From DATLGB01 sp964242305 (lineage in GTDB: Bacteria; Actinomycetota; Thermoleophilia; Solirubrobacterales; Solirubrobacteraceae), in NCBI GenBank assembly GCA_964242305.1, contig CAXTBB010000014.1:1-64000 (forward strand): DNA of 64,000 nt, in the 5' to 3' direction. Positions 45,322-53,290 of this stretch are shown here, one piece after another. Positions within the stretch are counted from its first letter, which is position 1, and each line of letters begins with the position of its first letter. The notes under the pieces are model-generated. The model was not told the DNA's origin. It made no database searches and saw only the letters and a list, made by a program, of their open reading frames with translations. The position numbers and the translations under genes are program-made.

Positions 45322-45870
45322 TCAGGTGACGGGAGGGGCGCGCCCCCGGCGGGGGCCGCGGCGGACGGGGAGCGCGGGCCGGCGGTCCGCGCGGACGTAG
45401 AGCCATTCGAGTCGTGAGCGCCCGCCCGGCCGCGGCGCCTTGAGCGGCGGCAGCGAGGCGCGGTCGGTGACCCGCAGCACCAGCGCCAGCAGCGCGCCGG
45501 CGACGACGCACAGGGCGAGGACGCCGGGCGCCGAGCCGCCCAGGACCGTGTCGTTGCCGCCCAGGGCGCGGGCGAGCAGCGCCTGCCCGGTGCAGGCGAC
45601 GGCGACGCCCGTCGTCCCGAGCGCCCACAGGCGGACGAACGAGGTCGGCGTGCTCGGCAGCCGGCGGACCAGCCGCCACGCGGTGGCGACCGAGAAGGCG
45701 ATCAGCAGCAGGACGGCCACGGGCCCGAGCCAGCCACGGCCGGCCGCCTCCAGGCAGGTCTGCGCATGGGTCCCGCAGGCCGCCGTCGCCCGCGTCAGAT
45801 CGACCCCCGCCGCCAGCAGCGGCAGCAGGATCAGCGTCCTGACGGAGAGCGGGATGCGGGCCACGGTCAT
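45322..45870 (-). CDS. Four-helix membrane protein, possible VKOR-like partner
   Basis: A 182-residue protein with about four membrane helices and an Arg-rich C-terminal tail. Cys pairs appear in the first loop (ACGTHAQTC) and there are single Cys in later helices. This could fit a redox protein reoxidising the downstream DsbA-like enzyme, but the CxxC of true VKOR proteins is not seen, so the role is conjecture. Confidence 0.6.
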   Translation of the reverse strand: MTVARIPLSVRTLILLPLLAAGVDLTRATAACGTHAQTCLEAAGRGWLGPVAVLLLIAFSVATAWRLVRRLPSTPTSFVRLWALGTTGVAVACTGQALLARALGGNDTVLGGSAPGVLALCVVAGALLALVLRVTDRASLPPLKAPRPGGRSRLEWLYVRADRRPALPVRRGPRRGRAPPVT

Positions 45871-45934
45871 CTCACCATCGGCACCTGACCTGTTCGTCCC
45901 TTAAAGAAGCCGTGCGCGCGTAGCCTGGCGGGCC

Positions 45935-46570
45935 ATGCACGTCGAGATCTGGTCCGACCTCGCCTGCCCCTGGTGCTATGTCGGCAAGCGCCTCTTCGAC
46001 GCCGCGCTCGAGCGCTTCGAGGACCGCGACGCGGTGACGGTCACCTACCGCTCCTTCGAGCTCGATCCGCAGGCGCCGGCCGTGCGCGAGGGGTCGGTCG
46101 TCGAGCAGCTCGCCCGCAAGTACGGGATCACCGCCGAGCGCGCCGCGGAGCTCAACGGCCAGCTCACCGCCGTCGCCGAGACGTCCGGAATCGACATGCG
46201 CTTCGACCGCGTCCGCTCGGGCAACACCTTCGACGCCCACCGCGTCGTTCACCTCGCCGCCGAGCACGGCCGGCAGGCCGAGGTCAAGGAGCGCCTCTTC
46301 CGCGCCTACTTCACCGAGGGCGAGTCGCTCTCCGACCACGCCGCGCTGACGCGGCTGGCCGGCGAGGCCGGGCTGCCCGAGGAGGAGACGTCCGCGACGC
46401 TCGCGGGCGACCGGTTCGCCGAGGCCGTCCGCGCCGACGAGCAGCTCGCCGCCGCCAACGGCATCGCCGCCGTCCCCTTCTTCGCCGTCGACCGCCGGGT
46501 GGGCGCCGCCGGCGCCCAGGACCCGGCCGTCCTCCTCGACATGCTCCGCTCGGTCAGCGCCGCTCGATGA
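45935..46570 (+). CDS. FrnE-like DsbA-family oxidoreductase
   Basis: A 211-residue cytoplasmic thioredoxin-fold protein. The start MHVEIWSDLACPWCYVGKRL carries the CPWC active site, followed by YRSFELDPQAP and the late GIAAVPFFAVDRR cis-Pro loop. FrnE proteins are disulfide isomerases linked to oxidative stress and polyketide pathways. A TAGCCT box (45921-45926) lies eight bases before the ATG. Confidence 0.9.
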   Translation: MHVEIWSDLACPWCYVGKRLFDAALERFEDRDAVTVTYRSFELDPQAPAVREGSVVEQLARKYGITAERAAELNGQLTAVAETSGIDMRFDRVRSGNTFDAHRVVHLAAEHGRQAEVKERLFRAYFTEGESLSDHAALTRLAGEAGLPEEETSATLAGDRFAEAVRADEQLAAANGIAAVPFFAVDRRVGAAGAQDPAVLLDMLRSVSAAR

Positions 46571-46927
46571 GCTCGACCCGGTAGCCGTCCGGGTCGCGCA
46601 CGAAGCAGATCCGCGGGCCGGACTCGCCGACCGTGTAGGCGGCTTCTCGGGCTGGATGCCCTTGCCGTCGAGGGCATCGAGGGTGTCGTCGAGGCCGTCG
46701 ACGACGAGCGCGATGTGGTTGTAGCCGGTGCCGAGCTCGTAGGACTCGACGCCGGGGTTCCAGGTCAGCTCGAGGCGGTCGCCGTCCCCCGGGATGCCCA
46801 TGAAGACGTTGACGGCGCCGTCGGGGAGGTCCATGCGGCGGCGCTCCTCGAAGCCGAGCTCGGTGTAGAAGCCGACCGCGCGATCGATGTCGCCGATCCG
46901 GTAGCAGGTGTGGATGAACTCGGTCAT
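46554..46927 (-). pseudogene. Lactoylglutathione lyase-like VOC protein with a one-base deletion
   Basis: The start MTEFIHTCYRIGDIDRAVGF and the region GYNHIALVVDGLDDTLDAL are a classic glyoxalase I. At about 46637-46643 the frame shifts and the ending YTVGESGPRICFVRDPDGY continues in another frame to TGA at 46554-46556. The span is 374 bases, one short of a whole codon count, so one base is missing (expected CCGCCCTAC, seen CCGCCTAC). A TACGGT box (46935-46940) precedes the ATG. It is either an assembly error or a very recent pseudogene. Confidence 0.82.
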
Positions 46928-47021
46928 GCCGGCCACCGTACCCGCGTCCTCCCTGCGGACGACGCCAGGATCGTCCGGGTGGGCGACGACGCGGATGCAG
47001 GCCGTCCGTAGCGTCCCGGCC

Positions 47022-47645
47022 ATGCTCCCCAGGCTCATCCCGCTGGCCGTCGCAGGCGCCGCCATCGCGGCGTCTCCCGCCCAGGCCGGCCAGACGACGT
47101 TCAAGGTCGTCAAGGCCGTCCACACCTCCTCCTCGGCCAAGACGGCGAGTGACTACGCGGGGTCCTCGACCGCGAGCTGGACGCTGGCCAAGGCGACGAA
47201 CGTCGCTCCCAACCGCATCATCGTCAGCAAGGTCGGCGGCAGGACCACGGGGCTCGGCCAGGTCAATGTCGCCGGGTCCTACGCGATCGACGCGACCACG
47301 CGCCTCGGCCACTGCGCGTGGACGGCGGCGACGGGCGACGCCGAGCACCCCGCCTCGGCGCCGCAGCCGTTCAGCCTCGCCATCGGGCCCGACCCACGCA
47401 CGGGCAAGGGCCTGTACGCGGGCATGGGCTTCGGCGTCGTCCAGGCATCGCTCAGCAACGCCTACCTCGGGACGGAGTGCTCGACGACGCTGGACGGGGA
47501 GCCGGACGCCGACGAGACGGCCTACACCCCGATCCGTCCGGCTGCCCTCAAGCGCAAGAAGGTCACCCTGCGCTGGACGGGCGCGACCGACCGCGACGGC
47601 GTCCGCTACCGCTGGTCGACGACGATCGTGCTCAAGCGCCGGTAG
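47022..47645 (+). CDS. Putative secreted protein of unknown function
   Basis: A 207-residue protein with a clear signal peptide (residues 1-22, ending AQA) and a Ser/Thr/Ala-rich beta-type mature part. It has Cys in LGHCAW and GTECSTT, possibly forming a disulfide, and ends in a basic strand (RWSTTIVLKRR). No family is recognised. ATG at 47022 is chosen because a TAGCGT box (47009-47014) ends seven bases before it and it starts the signal peptide. Confidence 0.7.
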   Translation: MLPRLIPLAVAGAAIAASPAQAGQTTFKVVKAVHTSSSAKTASDYAGSSTASWTLAKATNVAPNRIIVSKVGGRTTGLGQVNVAGSYAIDATTRLGHCAWTAATGDAEHPASAPQPFSLAIGPDPRTGKGLYAGMGFGVVQASLSNAYLGTECSTTLDGEPDADETAYTPIRPAALKRKKVTLRWTGATDRDGVRYRWSTTIVLKRR

Positions 47646-47657
47646 CGTCAGCGGGCG

Positions 47658-48020
47658 ATGGACGAGACGGTCGCCGCAGCCATCCGAGCGAGCTGGACGC
47701 GGGCGACGTCCGACGACCCCGACGAGTGGACGACCGAGTGGACCTCGCGCGGCCAGTGCGGCGTCACCGCGCACGTCGTCCAGGCGCTGCTCGGCGGCGA
47801 CATCCTGATCGCGCCGGTGATCGGCAGCCACCAGGCGGGCGAGCACCACGCCTGGAACCGGCTGCCGTCCGGCGAGGAGGTCGACCTCACGCTCGACCAG
47901 TTCCGGGCGGGGGAGACGCTGGGCGAGCCGTGGGTGGGGGAGGTCCTCGTGGTCACCGACGGGGTCGACCGTGGCGCGCTGCTGCTCGAGGCCGTGCGCG
48001 CGCGGCTCAGCGGATCGTGA
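47658..48020 (+). CDS. YunG-like protein
   Basis: A 120-residue soluble protein with AIRASWTRATSDDPDEW, WTSRGQCGVTAHVVQALLGG and the pair HHAWNRLPSGEEVDLTLDQF. The conserved Cys, His and Asp recall papain/transglutaminase-like folds and the uncharacterised Bacillus YunG family. An enzymatic role is inference only. A TAGCGT box (47643-47648) lies nine bases before the ATG. Confidence 0.65.
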   Translation: MDETVAAAIRASWTRATSDDPDEWTTEWTSRGQCGVTAHVVQALLGGDILIAPVIGSHQAGEHHAWNRLPSGEEVDLTLDQFRAGETLGEPWVGEVLVVTDGVDRGALLLEAVRARLSGS

Positions 48021-48352
48021 ACGCGGGCCGGGCGCCGACCAGCTCCGGGCCGGTCCCGACGTCGAACGGCTCGACGTCGACGAGGACGCGCAGGTGCCGG
48101 TGGGTGGAGCAGCTTCGCGCTGGCCCTGATGAGGCGGACGCCGACGGTGTGCTAGCGCAGCGTCTTGGTCTGCCGCACGCGCACGGGACAGCCAGGCTCG
48201 GTGACGGGGTGCGTGACGTCCACCACCATCGTCAGCCCGCTCCCGTCCCCGACCAGCCCGAGCCCCGGCCGGCTGCCGTGCGGGGCGTAGCCAATCAGCT
48301 CGTCGGCCCGCGCGTCCGGTGCGCTCAGGAACCTCCAAGCATCATCGGTCAC
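48007..48352 (-). pseudogene. Broken gene of unknown function
   Basis: A coherent N-terminal piece (VTDDAWRFLSAPDARADELI onwards) ends in TAG at 48152-48154 where a Trp codon is likely. The sense continues past it (HTVGVRLIRASAK). A coherent C-terminal piece (HRHLRVLVDVEPFDVGTGPE, then PAFTIR) is read in a different frame to TGA at 48007-48009. It thus carries one nonsense and one frameshift lesion. The protein would be about 115 residues; I do not recognise it. Confidence 0.55.
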
Positions 48353-48361
48353 GCTCAGGAC

Positions 48362-49135
48362 ATGGAACACGACGATCACGGCGACGGCCTCCACGAGGAT
48401 CTGGTCAGGCTCGCGTCGCGGCGCGACGCGCTGAAGATGTTCGGCGCCGGTGGCGCCGGGGCGATCCTGGCGACGCTCGGCGCGTCACGCGCGCTGGCCG
48501 CGACACCGACGGCCGAGGTGCCGACCGAGACCGCCGGCCCGTACCCGGGGGACGGCTCGAACGGGCCCGACGTCCTCGACGATTCGGGCATCGTGCGCCA
48601 CGACATCCGGCGCAGCTTCGGAAGCAGCCGGACGCGAGCGCGGGGGATCCCGCTGCGCGTCAACCTGACCGTCACCGACGCGTCGAAGGACTACGCGCCG
48701 ATGGCCGCCGCCGCCGTCTACCTGTGGCACTGCGACCGCGTGGGCCGCTACTCGCTGTATTCCGCGGGCGTCACGGACGAGAACTACCTGCGCGGGATCG
48801 CGAGGACCGACAAGAGCGGCACCGCCTGGTTCCAGACCATCGTCCCGGGTTGCTATGCCGGCCGCTGGCCGCACATCCACTTCGAGGTCTACGCGTCGGT
48901 CAAGAAGGCGGTGGCGAACGGGCCAATCGTCAAGACGTCGCAGATCGCGCTCCCGAAGGCGACGTGCAAGAAGGTCTACGCCACGAGCGGCTACACGGGC
49001 AGCACGAGCAACCTGGCCAACATCTCGCTGGCGACCGACGGCGTCTTCAGCGACGACCGCGCGATCCACCAGCTCGCCACCGTGACCGGCAACGTCCACA
49101 AGGGCTTCGTGGCGAACCTGACCGTCGGGGCCTGA
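48362..49135 (+). CDS. Exported intradiol ring-cleavage dioxygenase-like protein
   Basis: A 257-residue protein with a Tat-type signal (SRRDALKMFGAGGAGA, cleavage near residue 46). It contains an intradiol dioxygenase core: TAGPYPGDG, YLWHCDRVGRYSLYS, RTDKSGTAWFQTIVPGCY and RWPHIHFEVY. The two His of HIH and the Tyr residues fit the Fe(III) site of catechol dioxygenases. It may attack aromatic side groups outside the cell. The substrate is unknown. Confidence 0.85.
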   Translation: MEHDDHGDGLHEDLVRLASRRDALKMFGAGGAGAILATLGASRALAATPTAEVPTETAGPYPGDGSNGPDVLDDSGIVRHDIRRSFGSSRTRARGIPLRVNLTVTDASKDYAPMAAAAVYLWHCDRVGRYSLYSAGVTDENYLRGIARTDKSGTAWFQTIVPGCYAGRWPHIHFEVYASVKKAVANGPIVKTSQIALPKATCKKVYATSGYTGSTSNLANISLATDGVFSDDRAIHQLATVTGNVHKGFVANLTVGA

Positions 49136-49165
49136 CCAGGCTCGCAACTTTCCGGCCGGTTGACG

Positions 49166-49279
49166 CTAGGTCCGGGCCCGCTGCTCGCGCAACTCCGGGC
49201 CGTCCTTGTCCCAGTACGGCTGGGTCCCGGTACCGAAGCCGTCCAGGCTCATGAACAAGTCCGCCGCGTAGGTCGCCAT
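49166..49279 (-). pseudogene. Truncated dihydrofolate reductase-family gene remnant
   Basis: Only 37 residues remain (MATYAADLFMSLDGFGTG onwards), matching the first strand and loop of RibD_C/YwjB reductases such as the one at 33027-33566; the rest is absent. It has a strong Shine-Dalgarno (AAGGAG), so the start was real. TAG at 49166-49168 ends it, and the following DNA is the end of the dioxygenase gene. Confidence 0.6.
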
Positions 49280-49304
49280 CAGTTCTCCTTGTCCCGACGC
49301 ATCG

Positions 49305-49708
49305 CTACGACCAGGGGTACTCGTCGTGCTGGGGAAGGTCGTCGCTGATCTCGTACCACGCAGCTTTCGACGCAACGAACATGTGCGCGGTCGGCCTAAG
49401 CGTGGGCGCCTCGTTGAGCGTTCCGTAGGGCACGCGAAGCCACGTGCGGTCGTGATGGTGGACCGTCCAATAGAGGAGGGACCAGCACTGCCCGCACCGC
49501 GTCGCGTGGACGGCGTCGGCATCGCCGTCCACGAGCAGCGAGTCCGTCCCGCGCGTCAGCGTCAGCTTCTCCGGTTCGATCTCGCCCCATGGAAGGAACG
49601 CCGAGCCGGTGAGCGCACGGCAGTTCGAGCAGTGGCAGTTGTACGCGACGACGAACGCGTCCTCGACCGATAGCCGACGGCCTTGCAGGCGCAGCGCCCA
49701 GTCAGCAT
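49305..49708 (-). pseudogene. GFA-domain (glutathione-dependent formaldehyde-activating type) protein with a one-base deletion
   Basis: MLTGRCACKAVGYR opens in one frame. After about 49667-49669 the natural sequence FVVAYNCHCSNCRALTGSAF continues in another, through CGQCWS to TAG at 49305-49307. The span of 404 bases is one short of a codon multiple; CGGGTCGAG appears to have lost a G. Corrected, it has the full GFA zinc set (CxC, CxxC and a later CxxC). A TAGGGT box (49715-49720) ends six bases before the ATG. Confidence 0.82.
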
Positions 49709-49842
49709 GCCGGAACCCTAGTCGACGGTCCCGGACCTCGGCGCCACGGCGAGAGCCTCGGTCGCGCGTTCAATGCTCGATAACGCCGGTTATGGAAACC
49801 AGCATGCGGAGGCGCAGCCCTCGCAGGGTGTACGATTGGTGT

Positions 49843-50046
49843 ATGGCGCGAACGCGAACCAACATCGAGCTCGACGACGACCGGATCGCCGTCATCCAGG
49901 AGCGGTACGGCGTGAGGACGAAGACGGAAGCCGTCGACCTGGCGCTCCGTCATCTCGCCGGAATCTCGATGACGCGTGAGGAGGCCTTGGCGATGGAGGG
50001 CGCCGGCGCGATCGAGTCGGTGCCGGTCGACCGTGGCCCGCGTTGA
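49843..50046 (+). CDS. vapB: VapB-type antitoxin
   Basis: A 67-residue protein with the ribbon-helix-helix start ARTRTNIELDDDRIAVIQE and TKTEAVDLALRHLAG, the usual VapB pattern. It would neutralise the toxin encoded directly downstream and repress the operon. A TACGAT box (49831-49836) ends six bases before the ATG. The stop overlaps the toxin start. Confidence 0.9.
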   Translation: MARTRTNIELDDDRIAVIQERYGVRTKTEAVDLALRHLAGISMTREEALAMEGAGAIESVPVDRGPR

Positions 50047-50438
50047 TCCTGGTCGACTCGTCGGTCTGGGTCGAGTACGACCGGGCGACGGGCAGTGAAG
50101 CGCACCGGCGCCTGAAGAGCCTGATCGCCGACGACGGACCCGTGGCGGTCACGGAGCCGATCGTCATGGAGATCGGCGCCGGAGCGAAGACCGGCGCGCG
50201 GCACGCGCAGCTCCGGGCCCTGCTCTTCAGCTTCGCGTTGCTTCCCGTCGAGCCGACCGCCGACTTCGAGCACGCGGCCTTCATCTACCGGCGCTGCCGT
50301 GCGGCGGGCGTGACGCCTCGAGGTCTGCTCGACTGCCTCATCGCGGCGGTCGCGATCCGCAACCAAGCGCCTTTGCTCACCGCCGACGCCGACCTGGTCC
50401 TAGTCGCAGGGGTCGCCGGGATCGACCTCGACCGCTGA
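50043..50438 (+). CDS. vapC: VapC-type PIN-domain ribonuclease toxin
   Basis: A 131-residue PIN nuclease with the acidic metal residues in ILVDSSVWVEY, EPIVMEIGAG, LLDCLIAAVA and LLTADADLVLV. VapC toxins cleave tRNA or rRNA. The TTG start overlaps the antitoxin stop by four bases, keeping antitoxin and toxin coupled. Confidence 0.92.
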   Translation: MILVDSSVWVEYDRATGSEAHRRLKSLIADDGPVAVTEPIVMEIGAGAKTGARHAQLRALLFSFALLPVEPTADFEHAAFIYRRCRAAGVTPRGLLDCLIAAVAIRNQAPLLTADADLVLVAGVAGIDLDR

Positions 50439-50443
50439 CCTCG

Positions 50444-50686
50444 CTACGGGTGGAGCTCTTCTGGAGTCCTCAGGCGATAGACGGCCGGCGCGGAGGTGCC
50501 GCAGAGACCGTCGGGACCGCAGTCCGGTCCGTCGCCGCCGGCCAGCCAGCCACGCGACCGGGCCTCTTCGACGGCCCACAGGAGCGCGTCGCGGTCGGGC
50601 TCGCCGAGCCGGTGCGCGAGCGCGTCGAGCGTGGCGGGGCCACCGCGCTTCAGCGCCTGTGCGACGCCGGCGGCGTCGAGGTTCAC
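50444..50686 (-). CDS. Hypothetical winged-helix-like partner of the XRE regulator
   Basis: An 80-residue protein with a helical start (VAQALKRGGPATLDALAHRL) that resembles a small winged helix and a Cys-containing C-terminal part (GPDCGPDGLCGTSAP). The GTG start overlaps the XRE gene stop by four bases. Convergent with VapC, six bases apart. The function is unknown. Confidence 0.6.
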   Translation of the reverse strand: MNLDAAGVAQALKRGGPATLDALAHRLGEPDRDALLWAVEEARSRGWLAGGDGPDCGPDGLCGTSAPAVYRLRTPEELHP

Positions 50687-50928
50687 GACCGCTCCGGACG
50701 CGCGCGGTCGCCTCGAAGCGGCGGATGCGCGGGCTCCGTCGCCGGGGTCACCGACAGGCGCGCGCCGCAGCTCCCCAGCAGCCGCGCGAACGTGGCCGCC
50801 GACGGCTGCTTGCGCCCGCTCTCGTACCCGCACAGCGTGCTTTGCGACGTGCCGGCGAGCCGGGCGAGCTCGCGCTGGCTGAGGCCGGCGGCGCGGCGCG
50901 CGGCGACGAGCTCCGAAGCGACGTCCAT
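50683..50928 (-). CDS. XRE-family helix-turn-helix regulator
   Basis: An 81-residue protein that is mostly one Cro/C1-type HTH: ARRAAGLSQRELARLAGTSQ, then STLCGYESGRKQPSAATFARL. ATG at 50928 is chosen because a TATCAT box (50935-50940) ends six bases before it. A GATACC/GGTATC palindrome overlaps that box, which suggests autoregulation. With the next gene it forms a two-gene unit that might be an antitoxin pair. Confidence 0.85.
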   Translation of the reverse strand: MDVASELVAARRAAGLSQRELARLAGTSQSTLCGYESGRKQPSAATFARLLGSCGARLSVTPATEPAHPPLRGDRARPERS

Positions 50929-50936
50929 ACCCTCAT

Positions 50937-50954
50937 GATACCCGTTCAGGTATC
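50937..50954. promoter_or_regulatory. Putative operator of the XRE regulator
   Basis: GATACC-CGTTCA-GGTATC is a perfect 6-bp inverted repeat that overlaps the XRE -10 box and lies between it and the divergent glutathione S-transferase gene, so it could control both. Confidence 0.55.
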
Positions 50955-50989
50955 GCCGCATCCGGCCGCACCGTGACAGACTCCCGTGC

Positions 50990-51780
50990 ATGAAGCCCGT
51001 GCTGTGGCAGATCGAGGTCTCGCTCTACAGCGAGAAAGCGCGCTGGGCGCTCGCGTACAAGGGCGTCGACCACATCCGCCGCACGCCGATCCCCGGGACG
51101 CACCGGCCGATCGCGCTCGCTCTCACCCGCGGCCGGCACGACCGCTTCCCGGTCATGCGGATGGCCGACGGGCGCATCGTCGCCGACACGACCGCCATCA
51201 TCGCCGCGCTCGAGCAGGACTACCCCGATCCGCCCCTCTACCCGGACGACCCCGCGCAGAAGGCGACGGCGCTCGAGCTCGAGGAGTTCTTCGACGAGGA
51301 CTGCGGCCCGCACATGCGCCGCTTCGCCTGGCAGCAGCTCATCGACGACGCCGACGCCGTCAATGACATGCTCCTCCCGCGCGCGCCGGCCTACCAGCGG
51401 CGCGCGCTCACGCTCNNNNNNNNNNCGCACGCAACGCCGCGCCGGCGGGCTTCGAGGTCACGCTCACGCTGCCCGCCTTCCGCCCGCTCCTGCGACACGA
51501 CTACACGATCAACGCCGACGCAGCCGCCGCGTCGCTCGACACCCTCCGCGCGGCGGTGCAGCGCATCGAGGACGAACTGGACGGTGGCGACTACCTGGTC
51601 GGCGACCGCTTCACCGTGGCCGACCTCACGGCCGCCTCGCTGCTCACGCCGCTGCTGTGCCCGGAGGGGCGCGAGTACCCGCCCGCCGCGATCCCCGACC
51701 GCGTGCGCGAGGTCCGGGAAGAGCTCGAGGCGCGCCGCGGTGGGCAGTGGGTGCACGAGATGTACGCCCGCCACCGATGA
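50990..51780 (+). CDS. Glutathione S-transferase-family protein interrupted by the assembly gap
   Basis: The N-terminal thioredoxin half (VLWQIEVSLYSEKARWALAY, then RFPVMRMADGRIVADTTAII) and the helical C-terminal half (YLVGDRFTVADLTAASLLT) both read well. They are in different frames because ten Ns at 51416-51425 stand for a gap of unknown length. The frames agree only if the true gap is 2 mod 3. The protein is otherwise a normal length of about 260. The Tyr/Ser of the GSH site is Ser near residue 11. Confidence 0.82.
51416..51425. other. Scaffold gap (10 N)
   Basis: Ten undetermined bases inside the glutathione S-transferase gene. The same short string TCACGCTC lies just before and shortly after the gap, which may have broken the assembly. 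Confidence 0.99.
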
Positions 51781-51786
51781 GACCGC

Positions 51787-52350
51787 TCAGCGCTCCGCGG
51801 TGATCGTCGCGACCGCGATCAGCTCCCCGACCGCGAACTCGGTCGTCCGCAGTTGCGAGTTCAGCGTCGCCGCGCCGATGTCGTTGAGGCGGAGGGTGAG
51901 GCCGGTCACCGTGTAGCCGCCCTTGGTCCGCCGGGCCTTCGTGGCGACTCCGGTGGCGAAGTTGAAGCGATCCGTGAGGATGCCGTTGATCTCCGTCAGG
52001 GCCGACAGCTTCGCCTCGCGGCCGCGGATGATGAAACGCAGCTGCTGGAGCTGGATGTCGAAGGTGTCGCCGACCTGGGAGACGCCACCGGCCGTCTTGA
52101 TGACCGCCTTGGATCCGTCGGGGCGCATCGTGCTGCCCGCGCGCAGCGGTGCGGTGACCGTCAGCCCGTCCTGGACGGACGGCGCGATCGCCCCCGGGGT
52201 GACGCCGAACTTGATCAGCTTGAGGCCGAAGTTGACGTCGAAGGCGAGCGCCGCCGACCCGGCCGTCAGCTTGACCGGCTTGGCGACGGCCGACGCCGGC
52301 GCGCTCAGCGCGACCGCGAGCACCAGCACCCCGAGCAGCCTCCGTCCCAT
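51787..52350 (-). CDS. Putative secreted beta-rich protein
   Basis: A 187-residue protein with a signal peptide (residues 1-23, ending AVAKP) and a mature part of alternating beta-like strands (TVTAPLRAGSTMRPDG, KGGYTVTGLTLRLND). No Cys and no enzyme motif are present. The family is not recognised. A TATAAC box (52358-52363) lies seven bases before the ATG. Convergent with the GST gene, six bases apart. Confidence 0.7.
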   Translation of the reverse strand: MGRRLLGVLVLAVALSAPASAVAKPVKLTAGSAALAFDVNFGLKLIKFGVTPGAIAPSVQDGLTVTAPLRAGSTMRPDGSKAVIKTAGGVSQVGDTFDIQLQQLRFIIRGREAKLSALTEINGILTDRFNFATGVATKARRTKGGYTVTGLTLRLNDIGAATLNSQLRTTEFAVGELIAVATITAER

Positions 52351-52377
52351 GCCCGGTGTTATAGACCGTCGCGCGCG

Positions 52378-53280
52378 TTAGTCCAGCAGCGAGGCGCCGG
52401 TCAACGCCTCGGAGACCTCCCACAGCCGGCGGGCGACCTCGGCGTCCTTGGCGGCGCCGCTCGGCTCGACCGGCTCGGGGTGCCCGCGCTGCTCGCCGAG
52501 GCCGTCCGGGCCGACGAAGGTGCCGCTCTCGACGTCGGGCTTGGTCGCGGCGTAGAGCGTCGGCAGCGCGCCCATCTCCGCGCTCTGGGCGATGACCGCG
52601 TTGCTGACCTTCATGAACAGGCGGTCGAACACCGGCGCGGCGGCGGACTGCAGGTTGGTGGCGGCGTAGCCGGGGTGCGCGGCGACGCTGCGGATCTTCG
52701 AGCCGGTGCGGCGCAGCCGCCGGTCGAACTCGAGCGCGAACATCAGGTTGGCCAGCTTGGACTGGCCGTACGCGGTCCAGCGGAAGTAGCGGCGCGTGCG
52801 CTGGAGGTCGTCGAAGTCGATCTTGCCGATCCGGTGCGCGCCGCTGGAGAGCGTGACGACCCGGCCGTCCTCCTTGAGGCGATCGAAGAGCCCGGCGGTG
52901 AGGGCGAAGTGGCCGAGGTGGTTGGTCCCGAACTGCAGCTCGAAGCCGTCCGCCGTCTCCCGCCGCGGCGGGGCCATGACGCCCGCGTTGTTGATCAGCA
53001 GGTCGACGTCGCCGTCGACGCCGGCGGCGAACGTGCGCACGGACTCCAGCGAGCCGAGGTCGAGCGCGGCGACGCTGATGTCGGCCCCGGCGACGTCCCG
53101 GCGGATCTGCGTGGCGGCGTCCTCCCCCTTGGCGGTGTTGCGACAGGCCAGCACCACGCGCGCGCCGGCCCGCGCGAGCTCGCGCGCCGTGACGAGGCCG
53201 AGGCCGCTGTTGGCGCCGGTGACGATCGCGGTGCGGCCGTGCTGGTCAGGGATGTCGGCGGCGGTCCAGGGCGTGCTCAT
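52378..53280 (-). CDS. Short-chain dehydrogenase, retinol-dehydrogenase-like
   Basis: A 300-residue SDR with TGANSGLG, the NADP-type ACRNTAKG segment, NNAGVM, the catalytic Ser region VTLSSGAHRIG and YGQSKLAN. These match the retinol dehydrogenase/WW-oxidoreductase-like group. The substrate is unknown. ATG at 53280 is chosen because a TAGGTT box (53288-53293) ends seven bases before it; that box includes the stop codon of the GNAT gene. Confidence 0.9.
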   Translation of the reverse strand: MSTPWTAADIPDQHGRTAIVTGANSGLGLVTARELARAGARVVLACRNTAKGEDAATQIRRDVAGADISVAALDLGSLESVRTFAAGVDGDVDLLINNAGVMAPPRRETADGFELQFGTNHLGHFALTAGLFDRLKEDGRVVTLSSGAHRIGKIDFDDLQRTRRYFRWTAYGQSKLANLMFALEFDRRLRRTGSKIRSVAAHPGYAATNLQSAAAPVFDRLFMKVSNAVIAQSAEMGALPTLYAATKPDVESGTFVGPDGLGEQRGHPEPVEPSGAAKDAEVARRLWEVSEALTGASLLD

Positions 53281-53290
53281 GAACGGCAAC

